A stretch of 64,000 nt of DNA from Berberis thunbergii (taxonomy: Eukaryota > Streptophyta > Magnoliopsida > Ranunculales > Berberidaceae): assembly GCA_003290165.1 (NCBI GenBank), contig QNQO01000511.1, positions 558,001 through 622,000 of the forward strand, read 5' to 3'. The translations under genes were made by a program, and so were the position numbers. How positions within the stretch are numbered: position 1 is the stretch's first letter; each line of letters starts with the position of its first letter. The notes under the pieces were generated by a model. It made no database searches, had not been told where the DNA came from, and worked only from the letters and a program-made list of their open reading frames with translations. Below are positions 11,093-23,040 of this stretch, in pieces.

Positions 11093-14000
11093 TTTTTCCT
11101 TATTCCTTCTTCCTTATTCTTTTCTCATTCTTCGCGTTTTTCTTCTTCTCATCTGGCGGCAGGCACACTCTCGAATCGAGCTTCGCAGCCGATCCCACCG
11201 CCCCAGACTTCTTCCTTTCTCCTTCCTCTCTCGCCCCTTTCCTTCTCATTTGATTTCATCACCGGAAGACAGAGATGGATGTCTGCCAAAATGGTGAGGC
11301 CATTTTGCGTGCGATCAATGGTGTGGTGTGCGATCAGTGACATTGCATGGATCTGTTGTGCAATCATCTGTGATTTTGTCAAGTGTGTTTCTTCATCTTT
11401 TTCACTTTTACTGTGATTTCAGAGAAATTTAGGGATCTTCACCTTTCTCTGATTTTTATTCTCATTTACAAGTCTTTGATTTCATCAAATTAGTACTTAT
11501 TATTTGTGTTGTTTTTATGAATTGTATGGGTTATGTTATTATTATACATTTTTGGTTCTGATATAGGATAGGTTGTTTTTCTGTTTTCATTTAATGAATT
11601 ATTTGTTGTACCCTTTCTCTGAGGACTTCTGCATCATAATTGTAAAAGAAAAATTAGCAAGTGCAAGAAAAATTCACTTTTGAATTTGTAATTGAGTTAT
11701 GAAAGTTTGGGCTATTTACCTTTAAGCATGGTCACATAAAACTATCTCATCATCCCTCTTTGTGTTCTTGCATTTCTATGCTTCCATTAGATGGTATCTA
11801 TCAAAACTTAGAAGAGTTCACTTGGTTTGATTGGCCATGTGTGTTGGGTAATGTTGATAGGGCTTCTAGAATCTCAGATTAGAACTAAGAGATCTCAAGT
11901 GTTGCCTTGTTTGGAATTCTTCATTCAGACTTCTTAGCAGTCGAGTGATGTGAGGCTTATATTTCTTTCACCTCTTCCTTGTTGTATTAGGCTATTAGCC
12001 AACGGAACTAGGGTGTAATCGGCTATTGGCTTGGCTATTGTACTAGGTTCATCCTATGGTGACATAGCACCATTAGAATCTCTGTGGTAGTTTCTGTACC
12101 TTCATGTTCTACTTGAGTCCTTTGGATGATGTTAATAGCATTACAACTGTTATTTTAGGGATCAAGAAGTTTCTTACTTCGAGGATGTTGCTAATGGTGT
12201 GGTGCGTGAGATTCAAATTTAAAATCAATGGTCTCCCTTTTGAGGACATGAGATTTCTCATTTGGTGGGATAAAGTTTGATCCATAAATTGAGTAGTAGT
12301 TGCTTGAAAGAAAATTGACTTGGTAAGATGGTCTTCTTACTTTCTCATGTATGAAAAGGCTTCCATGTGTTAGACTTCCAGAATGAGAAAGCTTCAAATC
12401 AAGCAAATATGTGGGTATAGACACAGAGTTCATGGTAGAAGGGATTGCATTACAGTATTCTTAAATGCTGAAAGGAACCATGAGGGAATACTTTTAAATA
12501 CCAGAATGTTTTTATGGAGGATTTGAGTTGCGGGTTTGTGTGGGATGCGAATCAAATCGGTGAGTAAATCAAACATTGTTTTACTTCTAATTGATCATCA
12601 TCTTGGTCTATGTACACAATGAATGTGTTTGATCTATTGGTTTGGGGTTTTGTGCCTTTAGTTTTTCTTGGATTTTACTGATTCTACTAGTGTGAAGATT
12701 TAGGTGAGTTATTGTTATTACCCATATTGGGTTTTTTTTTTTTGGTGAAGGGTTTGTTGAGAAAAAAAAAAACAGTGCTTTTGATTATTATGTTTGATTC
12801 TCTATCTCTTAGGACCCTTCCAATTGATGATTGTATGAAAGAGAGTTTGTATCACTTAGAACAGTGCTTTTGGTTCTTTGATATTTAGAGACAACCTAGG
12901 TGTTGCGTTTTTTGTCAGATACGATTATGGGTAGTCCAGGCCTTATCGACTCATGGAGTCTAGCTTCCTCACTATTTACATTTAATCATGTATAGGGTGA
13001 TTGAGGTTCAGTAGAGGAGTTAAGGGATCTTTGGGTTTGTGCCTTTGTGCTGGTTTACGTAAGAAATGTGTAAACTTTACATCTTTGAATTATGAGGCTT
13101 GTATGGAAATGATGGGTTTCATTTCAGATAATCTGTTATGAGATTTTAGGCATGTTTGAGAATGAGGTTGCCTTATTTGTGGTGTTTTGTGTTGCAAACG
13201 CGTGATCTTCACTATTTTGATCAGTTTGATGCGTGAGTTTTTCCTAGCTTGTCGGGTTCATGTTTTGGGGTACTTGCATGATTCTACGAATTTGCATTTG
13301 TATGTTTATGACTTAAATTGGATTGTTATGCACATTGCGTCACTGAAAAGAAATTTATTTCTTGTATTAAATGGATTTTGATCCCCCGTTTTGTTACAGA
13401 AAGTTTATATATGAAAAAAATGTAGGTTGCCTCAAAACAATGGGAGGATATCCTGATGAGATTATTTATGATTAGGCAATGTGTCAGATGCTATGCTTCC
13501 CCAAAAGAATGGGTGGATTTACTTATAAATGACAAAATTTCATTGTGAAGGAAATTTGAAATATAAAAAATAAATGATATTGATAAACTTTGACTTCTGA
13601 AAATTTAAACTTAGAACTACCACACCTTTTTTTGTTTATTATTTCCTCTCTCTTAATAGAAAACCTAAATAACCTGCGGGTTGTCTTGCAGAGGTGGGGC
13701 GCCTATTTCTTATAAAAAAACTAAAATAACCTTCGGGTTAGTCTTACAGAAATGAGGTGGATTTTTATGTCTAAGATAGACTTTGATATTTATTCGTAAA
13801 AAATGTGATGTGACTTTATGCACATTGATAGCCCAGGAGTGGCTTTTGTTACTCATATAGTTAGGAGTATCGAGTGATGCATGCTTGTATGTGATGTGTC
13901 CCACTTAGGCATGGATGACGGAGAAGTCATCCTTTATATGAGAGAGGCATACGGGCATGTATGTTCGGCACGGAGGTGGTGCGAATGTGGTATCGTCTAA

Positions 14001-14626
14001 GTGATCAATCCGTTAAAAATGAATAATATGAGTAAGTCAAATATTGTACGAAGACAACTATTTAATTAATAAATTACGTTTATACTGTTTATAACCCTTT
14101 TGATACAGGATGGCAAGTCCACTAATACTTCTGCAGGTCAGACTTGCCATAGTCAACTTCTACAGTGTAAGTACAAGTAAATGCATATTTACTTATTAGG
14201 ATGTTGACATGATTGCCTTGTTGAGGAACTAAATTCTTTGAACTGTATTTATCTTGCATGACACATTTGCCTCATTGAGGAACTACCTGTTGGACGTGCA
14301 AATTTATTGATTTTGAGATGAAGATTTACTGCTGACCCAAGTGAGCTTCTGCTCCTTGGGTTACATTCCTTTGGGAATGTAGCTGATGAGCCTTTCAGGT
14401 TTATAGACTTTTGAGCAGTGTTACTGGAGTTTCGCTAGTGGGCCTAGCAACGTCAGTCTTTTCTGGTTAGAGTTTTTACTTGTTTCAGTAATTAAATCAT
14501 AATTATGTTGTTGTTGCTGCTAAATGTTTCTATTTTTATTGAATTTCACATCCCGAGTTTTGGGGAAATGGATAATCCTACGTGGATTTTGGGATTTTCG
14601 TTTTCTTTGAAAATCGGGGCATGACA
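10886..14626 (+). mobile_element. Large TGTAACACCCC element, copy 1 (giant solo LTR candidate)
   Basis: The left end TGTAACACCCC and right end GGGGCATGACA form an 11-bp imperfect inverted repeat. The sequence aligns with 48256-51647 and with the reverse of 27386-32684. Shared islands are GGCGAATAGCCACCCA plus a TATA box at about 11050, a GTGAGT donor-like site at 12560, an acceptor-like CAGGATGGCAAGTCCAC at 14106, and the tail TTGAGGAACTACC and AACGTCAGTCTTTTCTGG. No long coding frame exists. No target duplication is visible here. Either it is a very long solo LTR of a Ty3/gypsy element, or a non-coding element with its own promoter. Confidence 0.78.
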
Positions 14627-14988
14627 GTGATAATTGGTCCATTTTGATGTATCATCAACTACTCCCCCCCCCCCCCCCTCAATTAGTGGGTATGTTCAAG
14701 TATCCACTAACTATGTGGCGGTCTCATTTTTTATTACACCATTACAGCTTGGTTAGTGCCCTTGCTATTTGTCACTGTTGTTTTCTCTCCATTGTTCCAT
14801 CCGCCTGTTTGTTTTGGCACGATTTTTGGGATTTCGTGCAGTTGTCACACTCTACACATTCTCCAGGAGTGGTCCCTTCTTTGCCCATTCCTAAAAAAAT
14901 GAGGGGCTTGGCGTATACTCTTCTTCCTTCTGCATCTTCTTGGCTTTTGGTAGTTAACCTTTTGATTTTTTGAATCCGTCCTTTCATT

Positions 14989-17159
14989 ATGTCTAACTCC
15001 AGAGTTTTGGCTGGTAAAGATCTTGCTGTTTGCAAAGCTTTCTTTACCCCCAAGAAGGCGACACGGGTGACTCTGGACAGCATCCGTCACGACTACTATT
15101 TGCCTGATGATTTGGAGATTGTTCTCCTCGAGGATGATGACAGTCCTTGTCGTCCTCATTGTGGATACATTGTTTTGTACCCATGTATGGTTCATGTTGG
15201 TTAAAGGCTTTCGGCTTCTGCTATTGTCGAGGAGTATTTGGATTTGGTCAGAATCGCTTCTACCCAACTTGTTCCTAATGGTTGGAAGGTATTGATTTCG
15301 ACCTTGGCGAGGGCTTATGTTGCTCGCATCCCTATGAATATTAGGGTTTTGCATCCCTGGTAAGGTTTAGTGAGGAACCTAGTTACACTTGTCGCTTGCA
15401 TTCTCCTTCCTATTTCAAGGATCTGTGAGAGGAGTATGTGGGTTGGTTGAGGTCCTGGTTTTACACCTCTCTTTCTTCTAACCATTTTAGATTCCGCGGG
15501 GATCAAATTCTGCGATCGTTCCGGGAGCCTAAGGAGGTTGAGTCGTCACTGTCTTTAGAAGAGCAGGACTTCCATCGTCAATTTTGTGATCTTCCCCGAG
15601 TATCGGTAGAAGATTTCCTTTATTCAGACACCGTCGTCTGTGGTGGTTTGCTTTAGCCGAGTAGGGCAGGCATTACTTCTGAGGTTACCATTGCGCACGT
15701 TGGCGACGTAGGAGTCCCTGCTTCTGCTTCTGCTCAAGGTCCTAGGAACGTTGTTCATATTGTTAAGAAAAGAAAAGTTCCTAAGCCCCTAGCCCCTCCA
15801 AGATATCGGCCGTTAGTTCTGTCCATGTCTCAAAGAGGAAAAAGTTTGCTTCTGCTATTCTTGACTCCACAAGGACCCCTTCTCATCTTGCCTCCCCTCA
15901 TAAGGGGGGTCGTGGTTCTGGTGATGATTCTTCAGCTCGTGTGGACGTAGAGGTAAATCGAGTCCTTGAGGTGAGTAAGAAACGGGTTTCCCGCCCTCTG
16001 GATGATCATGAGAAGAAATTTGTTGCTTTCTATGGCTTGCCAGATTTTGTCGGCCCATCGTTTAATGATTCGCACATCATCGAGAATAAAATGTTTCAGA
16101 TATGTGTTGGTTGTCGACTAATCCGAAAGGTACTAAGACTTTGGATGATTTTGATTATGATCTGTCAGTAGAGGATCAAGTTGTTGCTCGTTCTCGAGAT
16201 CACAAGCTTATCGTTTCTTCTTTTGTTGCTGATGTTTTGGGAGCTCATGCTGCTCCTTCTGGTTATTGCTCTTCTTTTTCCGTTTCTCGCCCTGCTTCCC
16301 CTATTCTTGGCGAGACCTTCTGGCCCTCTGAGGCTGATGTTTAGGATAGTGTTGGCCATCTTATTGGCGGCTGTTGGCTAACAAAGCTCTTATGCCTGTG
16401 CGTCAACCACGTCGTCTTATTGACGATGGCCTCCAGACTCTTATGGGAGGGATGACGCATTTTACTTACGCGTTCGTTGTGAGGTCAGACAGTAAGGCAT
16501 CTAGTGATCAGGCTGCTCATGTCAAGCAAAAGCTTTCGAGACACATTTTGTTTCTCTCTCACGTTCTTCATCAAATGGATTTGCTGAAGGCGCAGTGCGC
16601 GGAACATGAGAGGGCTGTGAATTCTGCATGGGAGCTACTGAGGGAACTCGAGGCTACACGTGATGCATTTGCTTCCGACCTCGAGACATCCGAGGTGGAT
16701 TTGGGCCAGTTGTGTTCCCGTTTGGTTGTTGCTGAGAAAGAGTTGTCTGAGTGAAAAGCCGAACGTAATGAGATTTTTCACTTCGCCAATGAGTGTTCTG
16801 ACAAGCTGAAGGCTGCTACCGCTTGTATTATTGAGCTGAATTTCGAGTTTGATGAGACTAATTCGGCAGTCGCTGCCAAACTTGCTGGTGTCGACAAGGA
16901 GTTGGCGTGTACTCAAGCCGAGCTGTCGGCTATTAGGGAAAGTTGAAGGCAGCGGAGGTCACGGATTTTGATAGAGTGATTGAGGGTCACCATGATTTTC
17001 TAGATTTTCTGAAAAACGCAGGGTTTGAACATGTTTCCCTACTACAGCCTTTCTGAGCAGGAGTTTGATGATGTCGAAGAGGTTGTTCCGAATTCGATGG
17101 GTGATCCAGATGTCGAGGAGCCTGCTGACCCTGTGCTTCCTGAAAATGCTTCACTATAA
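14989..17159 (+). pseudogene. Antisense ORF, gypsy-type putative transposon protein
   Basis: A start MSNSRVLAGKDLAVCKAF leads through about 65 codons before a stop. Further stretches in shifting frames read SASAIVEEYLDLVRIAS, QLVPNGWKVLISTLARAYV and FRFRGDQILRSF. This matches the general pattern of plant proteins labelled 'putative gypsy type transposon' (PF04195-like), from memory and not searched. The C-terminal third is coiled coil, with heptad-like LRELEATRDAFASDLETSE and LAGVDKELACTQAEL. It ends in an acidic tail near 17159. Many stops break it. The function of such ORFs is unknown. Confidence 0.65.
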
Positions 17160-18360
17160 TGATTTCTCTTAGTTGTCATATTTTTTTTTTTTTTTTTTCG
17201 TAATCTCCTTTTTTAGAAGATAAATGGGAATTTGTTATTTCGCACTTTTGTGTCTCATATGTCTAGCTTGTTTAGCATTTATTTGTGACATTTATGGGAG
17301 ATCTTTGACTTCTATTGTCTGGATTTTGGTGGCTTTGATGCTTGACATTTATGGAATCATGTTTCTCTTTCAGATTACGATGCCGTATATTATAGTCGAC
17401 ATAAAAATCTGACTCTTATGGATTGGTACTTGATTACTTCGTAATTGATCAGGTCAGAAGTTTTTATGTCTGACTCATTCGTCCAACATTTGTTGAAGGC
17501 GCAGTGTGTGGAACATGAGAGGGCTGCAGGTTCTGCGTGGGAGCTGCTGAGGGAACTCAAGGCTACGCGTGATGCATTTGCTTCCGACCTCGAGACATCC
17601 GAGGTGGAATTGGGCCAGTTGAGGGAACTCAAGTCGAACGTGACGGGACTGTTTACTCCGCCAATGAGTGTTCTGACAGCTGAAGGCTGCTACCACTCGT
17701 ATTATTGAGCTGAATTTCGAGTTTGCTAAGACTAAGTTGGCGGTTGCTGCCAAACTTGCCGGTGTTGACAAAGAGTTGGCGTCTACTCAAGCCGAGCTGT
17801 CGACTGTTAGGGAGAAGTTGAAGGCATCGGAAGCCACGGATTTTAATAGAGTGGTCAAGTGTCACCATGATTTTTTAAATTTTCTGGAAACGCAGGGTTT
17901 GAACATGTTTCCCTACTGCAACCTTGCTAAGCAGGAGTTTTATGATGTCGAGTAGGTTGTTTCTAATTCGATGGGTGATCCGAATGTCGAGGAGCCTGCT
18001 GACCCTATGCTTCCTGAATATGCTTCACTATAATGATTCCTTTTAGTTGTCATTTTTCATTTTTCTTTTCATAATCTCCCTTTTTAAAAGATAAATGGAA
18101 ATTTGTTATTTCGCATTTTTGTGTCCCATATGTCTAGCTTGTTTAGCATTTATTTGTGGCATTTATGGGAGATCTTTGACTTCTGTTGTCTGGATTTTGG
18201 TGGCTTCGATACTTGACATTTATGGAATCATGTTTCTCATTCGGATTACGATGTCATACATTATAGTCGACATAAAAGTTTGACTCTTATGTCCTGGTAC
18301 ATTCTTACTTCGTAGTTGATCAAGCAAGAAGTTTTTGTGTCTGACTCGTTTGTCCAACTT
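16581..18360 (+). repeat. Tandem duplication of about 0.9 kb
   Basis: Unit 1 (16581-17489) and unit 2 (17490 to about 18360) share the coiled-coil end of the antisense ORF and its 3' flank. Both start with TTG(C/T)TGAAGGCGCAGTG and end with GTCCAAC. They differ by scattered substitutions and a few indels, so the duplication is not recent. Confidence 0.88.
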
Positions 18361-18439
18361 TTGTATTTACTCAATACTCTAGCCATGCTAAGTGTTTTCT
18401 CGAGTTTGTTTTTTTATCTGACTTTTTTGTCCTGATCGT

Positions 18440-20250
18440 ATTTGTTTGTTTCGAAATTGAGAGCGAAAGACTTTATAGATAATATTTTTCAAGTGTTCTA
18501 CATTTCATGGTCGAGGTATTGTTTCACCCTTTTTGTCTTCCAACCAGTATGTTCCTGGTCTGTTGATTTTTATCACTCGATAGGGTCCTTCCCAATTTGG
18601 GTTAAGTTTACCAGCGTTGGGCTCTTTTGTGTTTAGTTGAACCTTTCATAATACCCAATCCCCGACGTTGAAGTTTTGGATCCGTACCTTCTTGTTATAG
18701 TACCCTGTCATGCGTTGTTGGTATGTTGTTGTTTTAATTGAGGCAGCTTCTCATTTTTCTTTAAGGAAATCTAGCTCGACTCTTAATTCTTTAACATTAT
18801 CCTAAGCGCGTAATTCTTCAGTTCAGAATGTTGGCATCCCAACCTCCCATGGGTATCATCGGTTCCGACCCGTAAGCAAGTGTGAAAGGCGTTTCACCTA
18901 TTAGAATTCGTTTTGTTGTCATGTATGCTCAAACGACAACAGGTAACTCGAACGTCCATAATCCTTCGTTGCCTTGATCTTTTTTTATCGCCTCCAAAAT
19001 GGTTCTGTTAGTGATTTCAGCTTGTCTGTTTGCTTGCGGGTGAGTTGGTGCAGAGAAGTGCTGCTGGATATTCATGTTCTTGCATAACTCCTTGTCTCTT
19101 TTACCTTCAAACTGTTTCCCGTTGTCCGTAACGATTACTTTTGGGATTCCGAATCAGCAAATGATGTCTCTCCAATGAAATTTCTCGACTTGCACTTCCT
19201 CTATTTTTGTAAGGGGTTCTACTTCAACCCATTTGGTGAAGTAATCTACTGTTATGAGAAGAAATTTATTTTATCGGACGCGGGGAGTGGTCTTACATTG
19301 TCCATTCCCCATTGTGCGAACGACCATGGGCTGCTCATTGGAGTCAGATTTTGTCCCAGCATGTGAGTGTATGGGGCGAATATTTTGCACTTGTCGCATC
19401 AACGAACTAGCTTCTTAGCGTCTGCCTGCATTGTTGGCTAGTAATACCCTAATTTTGGAGCTTTATGGGCCAATGTTCTTCCCCCCGGGCAATTCCCACA
19501 TGTGCCGTGGTGTATTTCCTCTGGGACATATTTGACATCTTGGTGTAAGGCATCTCATCAACGAGTTCGGGGTAGACCTCCTATACAATTTGTCATTTAT
19601 CATTGTATATTTGGTTGTCCGATTCCGTAGTTTCTTGGCTTCCATCTTGTATGTTGGGAGTTTTCCATTTAAAATGTATGACAGGATTGGACTCATCCAA
19701 TTAACACCTTAGTTTACGACACATGTTTCTTCTGGCTGATTTTCCAGTATGGAACTACCTTACGTCGTGACGAGTGGATTGCTATTATCGTTTGTCGTTG
19801 AGGCCTCTTTAGCTAGTTCGTCTGCTATTATCTGACACATTGTCGGGTGGTGGCGTTTCGAAAGTCTTCTATTAGTTTTGTGGTTATCTAGAGGTAGGCT
19901 TTCATTCGAGCGTCTTTCACTTGGATCTCGTTGCTTAGTTGATTGACTACCAACCTAAAAACTGTAAAGACATTAATGTATCTTATTCCTAGGTGTTTTT
20001 CTAACTGTAGCCATGCTATCGCGGCTTCGTACTCAGCTTCATTATTGAAGGCTTCAAAACCGAATTTTATCGCTTTTTCCAATGTGATGCCTTCCGAGCT
20101 GTATAAAACTATTTCGGCTCCACTTCCTGATTCGTTAAATGCCCCATCACAACGTAGGATCCATCCCTCAGGGATCGGTTCAAGCTGTTCTGTTTTGTGT
20201 TTCCTTGTCCTCGGGTTAGTTGTTGCTTCTTGTGAACTCGGCGATGAAAT
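18440..20250 (-). pseudogene. Ty3/gypsy RNase H and integrase remnant
   Basis: On the minus strand an RNase H segment reads KFGFEAFNNEAEYEAAIAWL, then RLVVNQLSNEIQVKDARM (about 20080-19890). The integrase zinc site follows (EIHHGTCGNCPGGRTLAHK, then KLVR-CDKC near 19400). Next is the core with VIVTDNGKQFEG near 19130 and HFSAPTHPQANRQAE near 19050 (D and E of the catalytic triad). GETPFTLAYGSE follows near 18880. The second glycine of the usual HPQANGQ is R here. Stops and frameshifts are frequent. RT, protease and gag are not seen. Confidence 0.88.
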
Positions 20251-21129
20251 CTAGTAATGGTTTGGTTCAAAATAAGGACTATGGTAAACCTTTGGTTGAT
20301 TAAAAATGTTTTGGTTGAAAAATAGGGATAATAACATCAGTAATCTGTAATTGATCTCGATTCAAAATTTCAAACCTTTTTTGTTGATGTAGTTTCAAAC
20401 AGGATTACAACATATTTCATTAAGAGATGATTTCATCTATTTGCTCAACTTCCATTTCATTGTTTTACATTTTTTTCACTTTCTAATTAACACCCTAGTA
20501 TTGTGTAGGTAGGTTTCTTTGGTTGATGATGACAAATTTCAGCTTGATTTAACTCGACCATAATGGCTTAATGCTTGTGTGGACTTAAACTTTTGGTTTC
20601 CTCCCCTGTTTCATTAAGATAGTAAAGGCCTTAGCTGTGTTGTTGTTTGTCTTTGTAATATTCGATTTCATGTAATAGGAACAATATAGTTGAATAATTT
20701 ATTTTATAATAACTAATCATTCTAAACAAATGAAATAATTGTAAAGTCATGAATCAAGTGCATAAAATGTGAGAAAATTAGAAGGGTGCTATTTGAATGA
20801 ACCTTATAGTTTTTGTTAAAGCATATGAATCAAATCAATCTATGACCAATGGCATAAATCACTCACATATTTGCCTCTAACTTTATGGAAGCATACCTTC
20901 TACAATATTATTATTTGACCACCCCTTCCAATCAAAAGATATATAAAATGGTTTCTTTAAGGGCAACAAAGATATGTGAAATCTCCATCACAAAATATGG
21001 AATTATATTATAGAGGATGGCCATTCTTGTGAATGTGATTCTCTGAAATTTTTGGAATTCTTTTTGTCTGAAATTCATATAATGGAGCTTGGAATCAGCT
21101 TTTTTCCATCAGGAGTTTTCTGTACATAC

Positions 21130-21137
21130 TATAAAAA
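21130..21137 (+). promoter_or_regulatory. TATA box of jacalin copy B
   Basis: TATAAAAA lies 94 bp before the ATG in a segment nearly identical to copy A through the start codon, so it was probably the core promoter of both genes. Confidence 0.7.
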
Positions 21138-21223
21138 TCAGAACCCCTGCCATTGCCATGGAACATAACAATCTCTTCAGTTCCCATTGCCAACTTACTT
21201 GCTAGGAAATTAAATCTTCAATA

Positions 21224-23018
21224 ATGGTGATTTTCTCTATTTTTCAATTGATTTGAAATGCCCATCTACAATGACGCGTTTATATATCTCATTTTCAAAT
21301 TTTATTGTATACAAGTAATTCGACTAGGTGTTATAATAACCATAATTTTACGGTTTTTTATGGTATTGTTGTTTAGTCTATATACGAATTTGAATGGTTT
21401 AGCAACTAATTATCATTATGTGTGATGTAACAGAGCACCACAGACGGTATTGAGAAGAAGCCAGTTTGCATTGGGCCTTGGGGAGGCCCAGGTGGAGAAT
21501 GCTGAGGAGGATCAAAATTTGACGATGGAGTGTACACGGGTATTCGACAAATCAATATAACACGAAGCACGGGTATCAATTCAATTAGGGTTTTCTATGA
21601 TATGAATGGGAAAGGCGTATGGGGAAGCAAGCTTGGTGGAACAGGAGGGATTAAATCAGAAAAGGTGAATTACACAAGCCGTAATTTTTGTACATTTTCT
21701 AACAGTTTAAGCTTTTAAAACTATTGATAATTCGCACTATTTATATTGTAGATCGTGTTAGATCATCCGAACGAGATCTTGACACATGTATCGAGCTATT
21801 ATGGACCATTGATGTACATGGGGCCTAATGTGATCAAATCTATCACATTTCACACAACTAAGAACATGTATGGACCTTATGGAGATGAACAAGGGACTCC
21901 TTTCAATTCCAACTTGAAGGAAGGGGTGATCGTAGGGTTCTTTGGGAGGGGGGCTTGGTTTATCGATAGCATCGGGGTGCACGTAATCGAAGGCAAAATT
22001 ATTTCTACCACCACAACTACAAAACTAGAAATGACTTGCAAGTTGCTGAATTTGATAACCCTCAGTGGTCTAACAAATTGGTCTTGGCAAGGAAAGGGCC
22101 TAATGAAGAGGTACCATTTTTAGATTTTTATTTTCTATTTATTTATCAAGCCCAAATCATTTGCACCATGGTGAAGAGATTTGGTCTCTTACTGAAGCGG
22201 TTTATATGGTTATTAAAAATGCCTGAAATATATGATTGGACAGGACTCAAACAAAGTGACTTTTTTTCTTCTAGTACTCAAGAAATGGTTTCCATGCATA
22301 TAAAAAATCCGTAATTTTTAAGTCATCGTTCTAAGCTACATTACCTATCACAAGAATATTTGTTTTAGTCCGTTGATTCAAATGTTAAAGATATCTTTTT
22401 TTTTTTCTTTTAGGTTACTTATGGTGTGGTAAAGGAACCAGTTCCATTTGGGGCAGGACCATGGGGTGGAGATGGAGGTAAGCCTTGGGATGATGGAGTG
22501 TTTACCGGAATCAAACAAGTTTTTATAATCAGACGCGAAGCCATTAGTTCAATACAGATAGAATACGATAGAAATGGACAATCGGTTTGGTCCGGAAGGC
22601 ATGGAGGTGCCAGAGAAACCACTCATAAAGTACTTGAAAATCAATTTTAATTTTCGCCAAACTACAAGTACTTTATTATGTTTCCATTTCGCTCATTTTT
22701 TTTTTCATTTATTTGTGGATATTAATTTAGGTCAAATTTGAATACCCTCATGAAGTTGTGACGTGCATTTCTGGTTACTATGGAATAATTAATCGTGATA
22801 AAGTAATACGATCGCTAACATTCTATACGAGTAGAGGGAAGTACGGGCCCTTTGGAGAGAAAGTCGGAACATTTTTCACATCAACCACAACCGAAGGGAA
22901 GGTGGTCGGGTTCCATGGAAGGAGTAGCTTGTACTTGGATGCCATTGGAGTTCACATGCAGCATTGGTTGGGGGAACGAAGATCAACAAAATCAAAGTTT
23001 ACTAAAATGTTCGGCTGA
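21224..23018 (+). pseudogene. Two-domain jacalin-related lectin gene, disrupted
   Basis: Jacalin-related lectins bind mannose-type or galactose-type sugars in the cytosol. Exons by splice signals are 21224-21226 (ATG alone), 21434-21664, 21752-22110, 22414-22629 and 22731-23018, predicting about 365 aa. Domain 1 shows IGPWGGPGG, FDDGVYTGIRQI, IRVFYDMNGKGVWGSK, VSSYYG and FFGRGAWFIDSIGVHV. Domain 2 shows AGPWGGDGG, IQIEYDRNGQSVWSG, SGYYG and GFHGRSSLYLDAIGVHM, the sugar-binding loop with its Asp. Two faults are present: an in-frame TGA at 21503-21505 where Trp would fit, and a one-base loss in the AAAA run at 21995-21998. Exon 3 is 359 bp, one short of the length needed to keep phase with exon 4. 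It is either a young pseudogene or affected by sequence error. Confidence 0.85.
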
Positions 23019-23040
23019 TTAATACTAAAATATAATTATC

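Larger units (their letters stand above)
14640..20255 (-). mobile_element. Ty3/gypsy (Tat-type) remnant with convergent extra ORF
   Basis: Minus-strand RNase H and integrase remains lie at about 20250-18440. Beyond them, in the position of the 3' end of the element, a plus-strand ORF runs toward the integrase. Tat-lineage plant gypsy elements are known to carry an additional ORF, antisense in some members, which fits. No LTR or primer site is readable. The left side abuts the large TGTAACACCCC element after 14 bases plus a 15-C run region. The right side ends where the jacalin block starts. Confidence 0.75.
20256..23040 (+). repeat. Segmental duplication, copy B (jacalin block)
   Basis: Partner of 5920-9300. 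It lacks the MITE, the hAT element and the internal two-unit repeat, so it preserves the state before those events. It keeps the two-domain lectin gene that copy A has reduced to one domain. Confidence 0.88.

Noticed and set aside
10886..14626. Reading the large elements as cut-and-paste DNA transposons because of the 11-bp inverted ends
   Set aside because: TG...CA borders and likely 5-bp targets fit LTR-type integration better. Kept only as an alternative.
14644..14973. 109-codon plus-strand frame with a proline run
   Set aside because: It starts in a poly-C tract and shows no family resemblance. It is a chance frame in the gypsy remnant.
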